This document shows positions 13,345 through 20,806 of a DNA stretch of 64,000 nt, piece after piece (within the stretch, counting starts at the first letter, position 1; each line of letters starts with the position of its first letter). Source of the stretch: Paramagnetospirillum caucaseum (GTDB lineage: Bacteria; Pseudomonadota; Alphaproteobacteria; Rhodospirillales; Magnetospirillaceae); contig NZ_AONQ01000021.1 in NCBI RefSeq assembly GCF_000342045.1, forward strand, positions 1 to 64,000, read 5' to 3'. The notes beneath the pieces were generated by a model, which was not told the DNA's origin, ran no database searches, and saw only the letters and a program-made list of their open reading frames with translations. A program made the translations under genes and the position numbers.

Positions 13345-15168
13345 TCAACGCCCCTCGAAATTGTCGAGCAATTGGCCGATCTTTCCCGAATCGGTCTGCT
13401 CCATGATGGTGCGGCCCAGCCCCTCGGCGGCGACGAGGTTGAGCGAGCGGATGCGGTTCTTGACCACCGGCAGGTTGGAGGTGGTCATGGACAGCTCGCG
13501 CAGGCCGAGGCCCAGCAGCAGGGGCGCATAGCGGGGGTCGCCGGCCATCTCGCCGCAGACGCTGACCGGGATATTGGCCCGGTGGGCGGCCTGGGTGGTG
13601 AACTGGATCAGGCGCAGCACCGCCGGGTGCAGCGGGTTGTAGAGATGGGCCACCGCCTCGTCGGCGCGGTCGATGGCCAGGGTGTACTGCACCAGGTCGT
13701 TGGTGCCGATGGCGAAGAAATCGGCGTGCCAAGCGATGGCGTCGGCCGACAGGGCCGCGCCGGGAATCTCGATCATGGCGCCGAGCGGCGGCAACGGGTC
13801 GGGCAGGGGCATGCCGGCCTTGCGCAGGCGGCGGATCACCCGGTTCATCACCTCGCGGGTGGCGCGCAGTTCGCCCACCGTGGCGATCATCGGGATCAGG
13901 ATGCGTACCGGCCCGTGCCATGCGGCGCGCAGGATGGCGGCCAGCTGGGCTTCCAGCAGGTCCTGGCGGGCGAGGCCCAGGCGGATGGCCCGGAGGCCCA
14001 GCGACGGATTGGGGCCGATGGTGCAGCCGAGCGCCGGGGCCAGCTTGTCGCCGCCGGCGTCGAAGGTGCGCACCGTGACGGTGCGTCCGCCCATGCGCTC
14101 GATGACATCCTTGAGGATGCCGTACTGCTCGTCCTCGCTGGGCACGTCGTCGCGGTTCATGAACAGGAACTCGCTGCGCAGCAGGCCGATGCCCTCGGCC
14201 CCCGAATCCAGCACCGCCCCCACCTCGTTGGGCAGTTCCATGTTGGCCTGCAGGCCGATGCGTCCGCCATCCCGCGTCACGGCGGGCACGTCCTTCAGGC
14301 GCGACAGGACGCGCCGCGCCTTGAGGAAAGCGGCGCGCTCGCGGCGGTAGAAGGCCAGGGTCTCGGGCTGGGGATTGATCACCACCAGGCCGTTGGTGCC
14401 GTCGACGATCACCGTTTCGCCGCCCTTGACCCCGGTCAGCAGGTCGGCGATGCCCAGCACCGAGGGCAGGCCCAGCGAACGGGCCATGATGGCCGTATGG
14501 CCCTCGCTGCCGCCCATCACGGCAGCGAGGCCGGCCACCTGGGCCGGGTCGAGCAAAGCGGTGTCGGCCGGGGTCATCTCCTCGGCGATGATCACCGCGT
14601 TCCGGGGCAGGGCGGTGAAGGGACGGTAGGCGGTGTTGGTCAGCGCGCGGAGCAGGCGCCGCCCGATATCCTTGATGTCGGCGACCCGGGCGGCGAGATA
14701 GGGATCGTCCATGGCCTCGAAGCCGCGGACGATCTCGTTGATCTCCTGCTGGACGGCGGCCTCGGCATTGATGCGTTCGGCGCGGATGCGGGTCTCGACG
14801 CCCCTGAGCAGGCGCGAGCCGTGCAGCATCTGGCGGTAGGCGTCCAGCAGGTAGCCCAGTTCCTCGCCGGCGGCTCCGCCCAGACGCCCGGCCTTGTCCT
14901 GCAGTTGCTCCACCTGATGGCCGGCATTGGCGGCCGCTTCGGTGAAACGGACGCATTCGGCATCGAGGCGGGCGGCGGGAATGCGCAGCTCGGGGACGGT
15001 GATGGTGCCGGAATCGTGGAGGTAGAGGGTGCCGATGGCGATGCCGCGCGACACCCCCAGGCCATCACGCACCAGTTCGGCACGCACCGGTTCGCCGCCG
15101 GTCGCGGTGGCGGGATGAGCCGCCGCCCTTGCCCGTCCGCCTGCCTTGCTGCCGCCGCGCGTCGCCAT
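13345..15168 (-). CDS. ptsP: Phosphoenolpyruvate--protein phosphotransferase (Enzyme I)
   Basis: Enzyme I, which takes phosphate from PEP and passes it to HPr. At 607 residues it lacks the N-terminal GAF domain of PtsP(Ntr) and resembles classical Enzyme I. The phosphorylated histidine is His224 in GGSEGHTAIMAR, the PEP-binding TIM barrel fills the C-terminal half, and the catalytic VCGEMAGD cysteine lies near residue 535. A 30-residue basic/alanine-rich N-terminal tail precedes the usual start. It is 11 bases downstream of ptsH. The locus holds no sugar-specific EIIB/EIIC, so its role is presumably regulatory. Confidence 0.95.
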   Translation of the reverse strand: MATRGGSKAGGRARAAAHPATATGGEPVRAELVRDGLGVSRGIAIGTLYLHDSGTITVPELRIPAARLDAECVRFTEAAANAGHQVEQLQDKAGRLGGAAGEELGYLLDAYRQMLHGSRLLRGVETRIRAERINAEAAVQQEINEIVRGFEAMDDPYLAARVADIKDIGRRLLRALTNTAYRPFTALPRNAVIIAEEMTPADTALLDPAQVAGLAAVMGGSEGHTAIMARSLGLPSVLGIADLLTGVKGGETVIVDGTNGLVVINPQPETLAFYRRERAAFLKARRVLSRLKDVPAVTRDGGRIGLQANMELPNEVGAVLDSGAEGIGLLRSEFLFMNRDDVPSEDEQYGILKDVIERMGGRTVTVRTFDAGGDKLAPALGCTIGPNPSLGLRAIRLGLARQDLLEAQLAAILRAAWHGPVRILIPMIATVGELRATREVMNRVIRRLRKAGMPLPDPLPPLGAMIEIPGAALSADAIAWHADFFAIGTNDLVQYTLAIDRADEAVAHLYNPLHPAVLRLIQFTTQAAHRANIPVSVCGEMAGDPRYAPLLLGLGLRELSMTTSNLPVVKNRIRSLNLVAAEGLGRTIMEQTDSGKIGQLLDNFEGR

Positions 15169-15179
15169 GGCAGCAGCCG

Positions 15180-15473
15180 TCAGTCTTCGTCGAACTTGCG
15201 GTCGACCAGATCGAACAGGGCCTCCATGGCCTCGAACGCCTGGTTTCCGGTCACTTTCAGCTCGATGGAGCAGCCCGGCGCGGCGGCCAGCATCATCAGC
15301 CCCATGATCGACAGGCCCGACACCTCGGTGCCGCGATGGCCGACGGTGATCTGGGCGTCGAAGGTGGCGGCCAGCTTGACGAACTTGGCGGCGGCGCGGG
15401 CATGCAGGCCGCGCCGGTTGGCGATGGTCGCCGTCCGGGTCAGTTCGCCGCCGGTTTCGGTCGCGTCCGGCAT
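15180..15473 (-). CDS. ptsH: Phosphocarrier protein HPr
   Basis: HPr, 97 residues, which relays phosphate from Enzyme I to EIIA. The phosphorylated histidine is His24 in NRRGLHARAA. The regulatory serine is Ser55 in GLSIMGLMML, the site HprK would act on, and hprK is in the same operon. Its ATG shares one base with the stop of the EIIA gene. The longer open frame upstream lies inside the EIIA gene and is rejected. Confidence 0.95.
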   Translation of the reverse strand: MPDATETGGELTRTATIANRRGLHARAAAKFVKLAATFDAQITVGHRGTEVSGLSIMGLMMLAAAPGCSIELKVTGNQAFEAMEALFDLVDRKFDED

Positions 15474-15880
15474 CACTTGCGATCCTGGGTCAGCAGCTTG
15501 GAGGCCACGTTGATGTACTTGCGGCCGGCTTCCTGGGCACTGGCGACGGCATCGGCCAGGGGCTCGGAATGCCGCACGCTGGCCAGCTTGATCAGCATGG
15601 GCAGGTTGACGCCGGCGATCACCTCGACCTTGGCCTTGTCCATGATGGAGATGGCCAGATTGGACGGCGTGCCGCCGAACATATCGGTCAGCACCACCAC
15701 GCCGGCGCCGTCGTCGCAGCGCGCCACGCTGGACAGGATGTCGTTGCGGCGCTGCTCCATGTCGTCGTCGGGTCCGATGCATACCGCCCCGACATTGGGC
15801 TGCGGCCCGACCACGTGCTCGAGCGCGGCGACGAGTTCGTCGGCGAGCCGGCCGTGGGTGACGAGTACCAGTCCGATCAT
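15473..15880 (-). CDS. PTS EIIA component, mannose family
   Basis: Cytoplasmic EIIA of the mannose/ManX type, 135 residues, with the phospho-accepting His9 in MIGLVLVTHGRLADEL and the conserved LTDMFGGTPSNLAI stretch near residue 65. The open frame extends 21 codons further upstream, but MIGLVLVTHG is the family start. With HPr and Enzyme I it forms a phosphorelay that ends in a soluble EIIA, as in many alphaproteobacteria where it is thought to regulate rather than transport. Confidence 0.93.
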   Translation of the reverse strand: MIGLVLVTHGRLADELVAALEHVVGPQPNVGAVCIGPDDDMEQRRNDILSSVARCDDGAGVVVLTDMFGGTPSNLAISIMDKAKVEVIAGVNLPMLIKLASVRHSEPLADAVASAQEAGRKYINVASKLLTQDRK

Positions 15881-15950
15881 CTCAATCCCCCTTGGGCGGG
15901 AGGAAAGCCGGCTCCACCGGCCCCGTTCCCGCGCGTCTTGCACAGTGACA

Positions 15951-16868
15951 TCATGAACTCCCTTCGTCGAGTTCGCGATGGCGAAGCTCGACCCGCCCGC
16001 CGCGGCGCTTCATCCACCCGGCGAGACGCTCGGCGATGGCGACGGAACGGTGACGGCCGCCGGTGCAGCCGACGGCGATGGTGAGGTAGCTCTTGCCCTC
16101 GGCGGCGAAGCGCGGCAGCAGCGGCTCCAGCAGGCGGGTGAGCGATTCCAGGAACGGGCCGAAGGCCGGGTCGGCGGCCACGTATTCGGCCACCGCCGGA
16201 TCGCGGCCGGTCAGCGGCTTCAACTCGGGCACGTAATGGGGATTGGCCAGGAAGCGGGCGTCGAACACCAGATCGGCCTCGCGCGGCAGGCCGTTGCGGT
16301 AGGCGAAGGAAGTGACGAACACCACCAACCCGCCGGACGCTTCCCGCCCGAAATGCCCGGCCAGCACCCGCTTGAACTCGGCGGGCGGCTGGTTGGTGGT
16401 GTCGATCATCACGTCGGCCCGGCGCTTGAGCGGCGAGACCAGGGTGCGCTCGTGGCGGATGCCGTCCAGCAGCGGCCGGTCCACCGCCATGGGGTGGCGG
16501 CGCCGCGTCTCGGTGAAGCGGCGGCAAAGGACGTCATCCTCGCAATCCAGGAACAGCAGCCGCACGTCCAGGCCGCTTTCCGCCATCAGGCGGTCGAGCG
16601 CCGCCAGCACCGGCTCCACCCCGAAATCGCGGGTACGGATGTCGACGCCCAGCGCCAGGGGGCGCGCCAGACCCTCGCCGGAACGCACCAGACTGGCCAC
16701 CAGCGAGAGCGGCAGGTTGTCCACCGCCTCCCAGCCCATGTCCTCCAGCGCCTTCAGCGCCATGGTCTTGCCCGCCCCGGACATGCCGGTAACGAGCACC
16801 ACCCGGCCGCCGCCTTCGGCGGCGCCGGCCGGGGTGGAATCCGTCGGGCTGGAGTGCAGGTCGCTCAT
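15951..16868 (-). CDS. rapZ: RNase adapter protein RapZ (YvcJ family nucleotide-binding protein)
   Basis: P-loop protein of 305 residues with Walker A GMSGAGKT at 28-35 and a C-terminal domain carrying VGCTGGRHRSVAIAERLA. In Escherichia coli RapZ hands the sRNA GlmZ to RNase E and senses glucosamine-6-phosphate; in alphaproteobacteria the role is less clear, but the gene is regularly next to hprK and PTS genes. I choose the ATG that overlaps the hprK stop (ATGA); an adjacent GTG would add one residue. It lies 70 bases upstream of the EIIA gene. Confidence 0.95.
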   Translation of the reverse strand: MSDLHSSPTDSTPAGAAEGGGRVVLVTGMSGAGKTMALKALEDMGWEAVDNLPLSLVASLVRSGEGLARPLALGVDIRTRDFGVEPVLAALDRLMAESGLDVRLLFLDCEDDVLCRRFTETRRRHPMAVDRPLLDGIRHERTLVSPLKRRADVMIDTTNQPPAEFKRVLAGHFGREASGGLVVFVTSFAYRNGLPREADLVFDARFLANPHYVPELKPLTGRDPAVAEYVAADPAFGPFLESLTRLLEPLLPRFAAEGKSYLTIAVGCTGGRHRSVAIAERLAGWMKRRGGRVELRHRELDEGSS

Positions 16869-17299
16869 CACGGCGGCATTATATCCCGCGTTGAAGCGCG
16901 CATCGCAAGGCGAACCTTTGCCGCCGCCGAGGCCTCGAAGGGGGCCAGCCGCAGATGGCGGAGCGTCAATCCGAGCAATTCCAAGGTGTTCGCTTCCGGC
17001 AGCCGTTCCACCTCGGATGCGGGGACCAGATCGACCACCAGATCCAGGGGCGCCTGCTCCAGATGGGGAAGACGGATCAGCCCCAGGCCGCGCACCTCCA
17101 GCATTCCGGCGATGGTGGCGGGCGGGCGGGCCACCAGGGTGTCGCCCCGGCGTTCCAGCCGGGTCTGATCATCGGCCACCAGCAGCGCCCCCCCGTCGAT
17201 CAGCCGCAACGCCAGATCCGACTTGCCGCCGCCCGAGGGGCCGCGCAGAAGAACGCCGCGGCCGCCGATGGCCACGCAGGTGCCGTGAAGGAGAGTCAT
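16868..17299 (-). CDS. hprK: HPr kinase/phosphorylase, short alphaproteobacterial form
   Basis: A 143-residue protein matching only the C-terminal catalytic domain of HprK (about 310 residues in Firmicutes), the usual alphaproteobacterial form. Walker A GPSGGGKS is at 20-27, followed by LLVADDQTRL and the EVRGLGLIRLP signature. It would phosphorylate HPr at Ser55. It is the first gene of hprK-rapZ-EIIA-ptsH-ptsP and overlaps rapZ by one base. No clear Shine-Dalgarno is visible; instead a 7-bp hairpin ends 8 bases before the ATG. Confidence 0.94.
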   Translation of the reverse strand: MTLLHGTCVAIGGRGVLLRGPSGGGKSDLALRLIDGGALLVADDQTRLERRGDTLVARPPATIAGMLEVRGLGLIRLPHLEQAPLDLVVDLVPASEVERLPEANTLELLGLTLRHLRLAPFEASAAAKVRLAMRASTRDIMPP

Positions 17300-17306
17300 G
17301 GCGAAA

Positions 17307-17323
17307 GGGTGGCGACGCCACCC
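17307..17323 (-). other. Hairpin directly before the hprK start
   Basis: GGGTGGC and GCCACCC pair perfectly around a 3-base loop; on the minus strand TTTCGCC and the hprK ATG follow. It could be a weak terminator for the upstream transglycosylase gene or a structure limiting ribosome access to hprK. Confidence 0.4.
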
Positions 17324-17366
17324 GCCCGAGTCAAGACGGGGCGGACGCGGCCGGACTGAAAATCGA

Positions 17367-19196
17367 TCAGCGCGACGCCTTGCGCGGCTTGGGCTGGACC
17401 GGGTCCTGGCCGGAATAGAGCGGCCATTCGCCGGCCGCCACGGATTCCAGGGTGTCCGACGGGTGGGCGAAGCGGCTCTGGTAGATCCAGTAGCTGGTCA
17501 TCACCCGTTGCACGAAGGCGCGGGTCTCGCGCGACGGCAGGCTTTCCACCAGCAGCAGCGGGTCGTCGTTGTGGCGGATGTTGGCCAGCCAGCGGCCCAG
17601 ATTGCCAGGGCCGGCATTGTAGGCGGCGGCCATCAGCAGCAGGTTGCCGTTGACCGGCTCCTCGGCCAGCAGCTTGCCCACATAACGCTGGCCCAGGGCC
17701 AGGTTGTGCTCGGGGTCGGTGAGGCGGTCGCGGGCGCCCTTTCCACCGATGGCGGCGGCGGTGGCCGGCATCAGCTGCATCAGCCCGGTGGCGCCGGCGC
17801 CGGAGCGGGCATTGGGGTTGAACGAGGATTCCTGGCGGACCAGGGCGAAGACCAGGGCCTTGTCCACCTGCCAGCCGCCCTTGGGCGTCCAGTCGGGCAC
17901 CGGGAAGGCGGCGGCGTCGTGCAGGCGGCCGTTCTCGCGCGGCAGCGAACCGCCCAGGCGCACCGCCAGGGCGGGCATCTGCCCGGCATAGGCCATGACC
18001 AGCATAGACTGGCGCAGGCCCTTGCCGGCATTGGGATAGAGCTTGCGCAACTCCTCCTCGGCGCCGGCGCGGTCGCCCAGCTGCAGCAGGCCGAGCGCCC
18101 GGCGCGCGCCGGGAACGCGCATCAGCAGGTCGGCATCGCCCTCGGTAAAGGGCGGCACCTCCCATGAGAACTGGGTCTGGTGCCCCAACTGGGCGCGCGC
18201 CAGCAGGCCATAATAGGTCCGGGACGAGGTGGCGGCCAGTTCGAACCAGTGATTGACCGCCTCGGGACGCCGCGTGACCAGATTGGCCCGCCCGGCCCAG
18301 AAGGCTCCGGCGGCGGACAGCCAGTCCTGGCCGTCGGCCAGCTTGGCCACCTCCTCGAAATGGCGGCGCGCCAGATCGGGCTTGCCCATGCGCCACTGGG
18401 CCAGGCCGGCGATCCAGTGGGCGGCGGGCAGAAGCTCGCCCGAGCGCTCGGCCGACAGGCCGGCCAGGGTGGCGGCGGGCTCGTCGCGGCCGCCGGCGAA
18501 ATGATCGGCGGCCGCCATCAGGCGCATGCGGTCGAAATCCAGCGGCGCCATGGCCTGGGCCTCGGCCGAGGCCATCATGGCCTCGACCCGGGCCGGCTCC
18601 TCGTCGCGCAGCGCCTGGCGGAGCCTGGCCTTGAAGGCCTTGACCCTGGCGGGGGAGCCGTCCACGTCGTAGGCCGCCTCTTCCCAGGTGGCGCCGTCGG
18701 CCTCGAACTCGATGCCGGTGCCCTTGAGGCCGCCCCTGGCCGGGGCGCGCAGGGCGCCGACGCCCTTGGCGCCCTTGACGCCCTTGGCCAGATTGTGGAC
18801 GGCCTCGGCCTGGGGCAGGTCGGCGTATTCGGACAGCCAGGCGCGGATTTCCTGGAACTTGGGCTTGGCGGCCGGGGCCAGCAGGCGGCCGGCCAGCACA
18901 TGGCCCTTCAGCAATTCGTCGCGGATCTTGCCCAGCTCGCGGTCGGCGGCGGCCGACTGGCCCGAGGCCTGCAGCGCCATCACCCGCCGATAGAGGTCGG
19001 CATCGGCGGCGGACAGCGGCTTGGGCAGGGGGGCGACACGGGCCTCGCGATTGGTGCCGGGCAGGATGGCCGCCGTCTGGGCGCCATCGGCGGCGGCGAT
19101 TCGCACCGCTTCCGTCTTGGCGAGGTCGCCCGCCAAGGCCGGAGAGGTCGCCGCCATGATCGCCAGCATCACTGCCGGGAGGAGCCTGTCGCGCAA
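17367..19196 (-). CDS. Soluble lytic murein transglycosylase
   Basis: Periplasmic peptidoglycan-cleaving enzyme of 609 residues. A signal peptide (LRDRLLPAVMLAIMAATSPALA) leads a long alpha-helical solenoid domain, and an SLT catalytic domain occupies about 440-590, with the catalytic glutamate in FALVRQESSFNPNA and the GLMQLMPATA and AAYNAGPGN motifs. I start it at a TTG preceded by AGAGGAG at good spacing; the open frame continues 31 codons upstream but without a better signal. The gap to hprK is 67 bases, so co-transcription is possible. Confidence 0.92.
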   Translation of the reverse strand: MRDRLLPAVMLAIMAATSPALAGDLAKTEAVRIAAADGAQTAAILPGTNREARVAPLPKPLSAADADLYRRVMALQASGQSAAADRELGKIRDELLKGHVLAGRLLAPAAKPKFQEIRAWLSEYADLPQAEAVHNLAKGVKGAKGVGALRAPARGGLKGTGIEFEADGATWEEAAYDVDGSPARVKAFKARLRQALRDEEPARVEAMMASAEAQAMAPLDFDRMRLMAAADHFAGGRDEPAATLAGLSAERSGELLPAAHWIAGLAQWRMGKPDLARRHFEEVAKLADGQDWLSAAGAFWAGRANLVTRRPEAVNHWFELAATSSRTYYGLLARAQLGHQTQFSWEVPPFTEGDADLLMRVPGARRALGLLQLGDRAGAEEELRKLYPNAGKGLRQSMLVMAYAGQMPALAVRLGGSLPRENGRLHDAAAFPVPDWTPKGGWQVDKALVFALVRQESSFNPNARSGAGATGLMQLMPATAAAIGGKGARDRLTDPEHNLALGQRYVGKLLAEEPVNGNLLLMAAAYNAGPGNLGRWLANIRHNDDPLLLVESLPSRETRAFVQRVMTSYWIYQSRFAHPSDTLESVAAGEWPLYSGQDPVQPKPRKASR

Positions 19197-19448
19197 GGCT
19201 GTTCTCCTCTGTTTCGCTGGTGCTCCGATTCGCCCGTCGCTCGCGGATCGCGCGCCGGGATCGGACCACAGGGTTATCGACAAAACCAATCGAGGTCACC
19301 GGTTTTATAAATGACCGCCGCCGCCAGGGCAACGAAAAACGACTCGCGAGTCATGAGCAAACCATGAAATTACGTTTTAAATCAATACGATAAACTTCAC
19401 ATCCGAGTCGATGTGGCAGGATTCGCCTGCAAGTTCCATAATGGCGCG

Positions 19449-20378
19449 ATGATCGTCTCGGCCAGCTATCGCACCGACATTCCCGCCTTCTACGGCCGTT
19501 GGTTCCTCAACCGTTTCCGGGCGGGCTGGGCCAAGGCGGTCAATCCCTATGGCCGGCAGGTCTCCACCATCCCCCTGCGCCTTGGCGTGGACGGCTTCGT
19601 GTTCTGGACCCGCAATCCCGGACCGTTTCTCGACGCCCTGGCCGAGATCCGCCGGGCCGGAATGCCGTTCGCGCTGCACTGCACCGTCACCGGCTATCCC
19701 CGCGCCCTGGAAAGCTCGGTGATCGAGGTCGAGCGGTCGCTGTCCCTGATGGCCGAGATCGCCAAGACCCATGGCCCCCGGGTGGTGGTGTGGCGCTACG
19801 ATCCCATCCTGGCCAGCTCGCTGACGCCGCTGGACTGGCACGAGGAGAATTTCGCCCGGCTGGCGGCGCGGCTGGCGGGAATCACCGACGAAGCGTCGGT
19901 GTCCTTCGCCACCCTCTACCGCAAGACCGGGCGCAATCTGGCCGCCGCCGCCCGCGCCCACCGCTTCGGCTGGGGCGATCCGCCGGCGGAGGACAAGCGC
20001 GCCCTGCTGCCCCGGCTGGCCCAGGCGGCGGCGGCCCACGGCATCCGCCTGACGCTGTGTTCGCAGCCCGACCTGCTGGCGGAGGGCGTCGCGCCGGCGG
20101 CCTGCATCGACGCAAGGCGGCTGGAGGACGTGGCGAGGGGCTGGGGCCTGGACCGGCGGATCGCCGCCAAGGTCAAGGGCAACCGCCCCGGCTGCCTGTG
20201 CCATGAAAGCCGCGACATCGGCGAGTACGACACCTGCCCGCACGGCTGCACCTATTGCTATGCGGTCAACGCCCGCGCCCTGGCCAAGCGCCGCCATGCC
20301 GGGCATGACCCCGATTCGGAATTCCTGCTGCCGCCGCCCTGGCTGGAGCAGCAAGACGCGCCACCGGCCTTGCTGTGA
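19449..20378 (+). CDS. DUF1848 family protein with CX3CX2C motif
   Basis: A 309-residue protein of the DUF1848 family, opening with MIVSASYRTDIPAFYGRWF and containing WTRNPGPFLDAL and VVWRYDPIL. Near the C-terminus, Cys249 and Cys251 (CLC) precede Cys263, Cys267 and Cys270 in DTCPHGCTYCYA, an exact CX3CX2C pattern as in radical-SAM iron-sulfur sites. The function of the family is not established. I start at ATG 19449; the frame reaches back 12 codons with no family similarity. It stands alone on the plus strand between the transglycosylase and acnB. Confidence 0.85.
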   Translation: MIVSASYRTDIPAFYGRWFLNRFRAGWAKAVNPYGRQVSTIPLRLGVDGFVFWTRNPGPFLDALAEIRRAGMPFALHCTVTGYPRALESSVIEVERSLSLMAEIAKTHGPRVVVWRYDPILASSLTPLDWHEENFARLAARLAGITDEASVSFATLYRKTGRNLAAAARAHRFGWGDPPAEDKRALLPRLAQAAAAHGIRLTLCSQPDLLAEGVAPAACIDARRLEDVARGWGLDRRIAAKVKGNRPGCLCHESRDIGEYDTCPHGCTYCYAVNARALAKRRHAGHDPDSEFLLPPPWLEQQDAPPALL

Positions 20379-20457
20379 CGTGTCGCGGCTGGGTCCAGGG
20401 GGCCGCGCGCGCCGGCTTTGCCGGTAAATATCTCGATCGAGGGACCTGGAAATAAGT

Positions 20458-20495
20458 GCGGCGGCTGGTGCCAGGGGGGAAGCACCAGCCGCCGC
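20458..20495. repeat. 14-bp perfect inverted repeat (strong hairpin)
   Basis: GCGGCGGCTGGTGC (20458-20471) pairs perfectly with GCACCAGCCGCCGC (20482-20495) across a 10-base loop rich in G. No T-run follows on the plus strand; on the minus strand ACTTATTT follows. It may be a terminator-like end of a small RNA or a transcript-stabilising structure. Function unknown. Confidence 0.6.
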
Positions 20496-20661
20496 GTCTG
20501 GCCGGCTCGCCGCTCCAGAGGGGGTCAGGGAGCGACGGCCATGTGGAGGGCCATGACAGGGATCATCGGGGCCAATTGTGGCGATTTCATGGACGCCATG
20601 CGGGCTGGCGGCAAGAAATTGTCTTTTCCCCGGGCCGGGGTTGGGGGTAGTTTTCTTCCGC

Positions 20662-20689
20662 TTGAACCCCCACTTAAGGGTGGTATCCT
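20662..20689 (+). promoter_or_regulatory. Predicted promoter of acnB
   Basis: TTGAAC (20662-20667) and TATCCT (20684-20689) are 16 bases apart. Start of transcription would be near 20696, about 110 bases before the acnB GTG. It is the best sigma70-like pair in the intergenic region. Confidence 0.4.
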
Positions 20690-20806
20690 GCGCACCGGAC
20701 ACCGGGGGCCTCGGCAGCAGCCAAGGTCGCGGTGCTTGCGTGCGTCCAACGGATCGGCCGAACCACCCGGAAGTGGGGCCGCAACCATGATCGAGAGGAT
20801 TACGCC

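Larger units (their letters stand above)
20379..20806. other. 428-base intergenic region upstream of acnB
   Basis: No gene is supported here. It holds a short CCGGC/GCCGG stem just after the DUF1848 stop (20412-20422), a 14-bp perfect hairpin at 20458-20495, and a promoter-like pair at 20662-20689 that would give acnB a leader of about 110 bases. Small open frames in this stretch look like chance reading frames. Confidence 0.6.

Noticed and set aside
19343-19355. Palindrome GACTCGCGAGTC near the DUF1848 gene
   Set aside because: A 12-bp palindrome in GC-rich DNA with no promoter context or second copy; could be chance.
20379-20806. Small open frames upstream of acnB
   Set aside because: They overlap each other in several frames, have no ribosome-binding site and no recognisable product.
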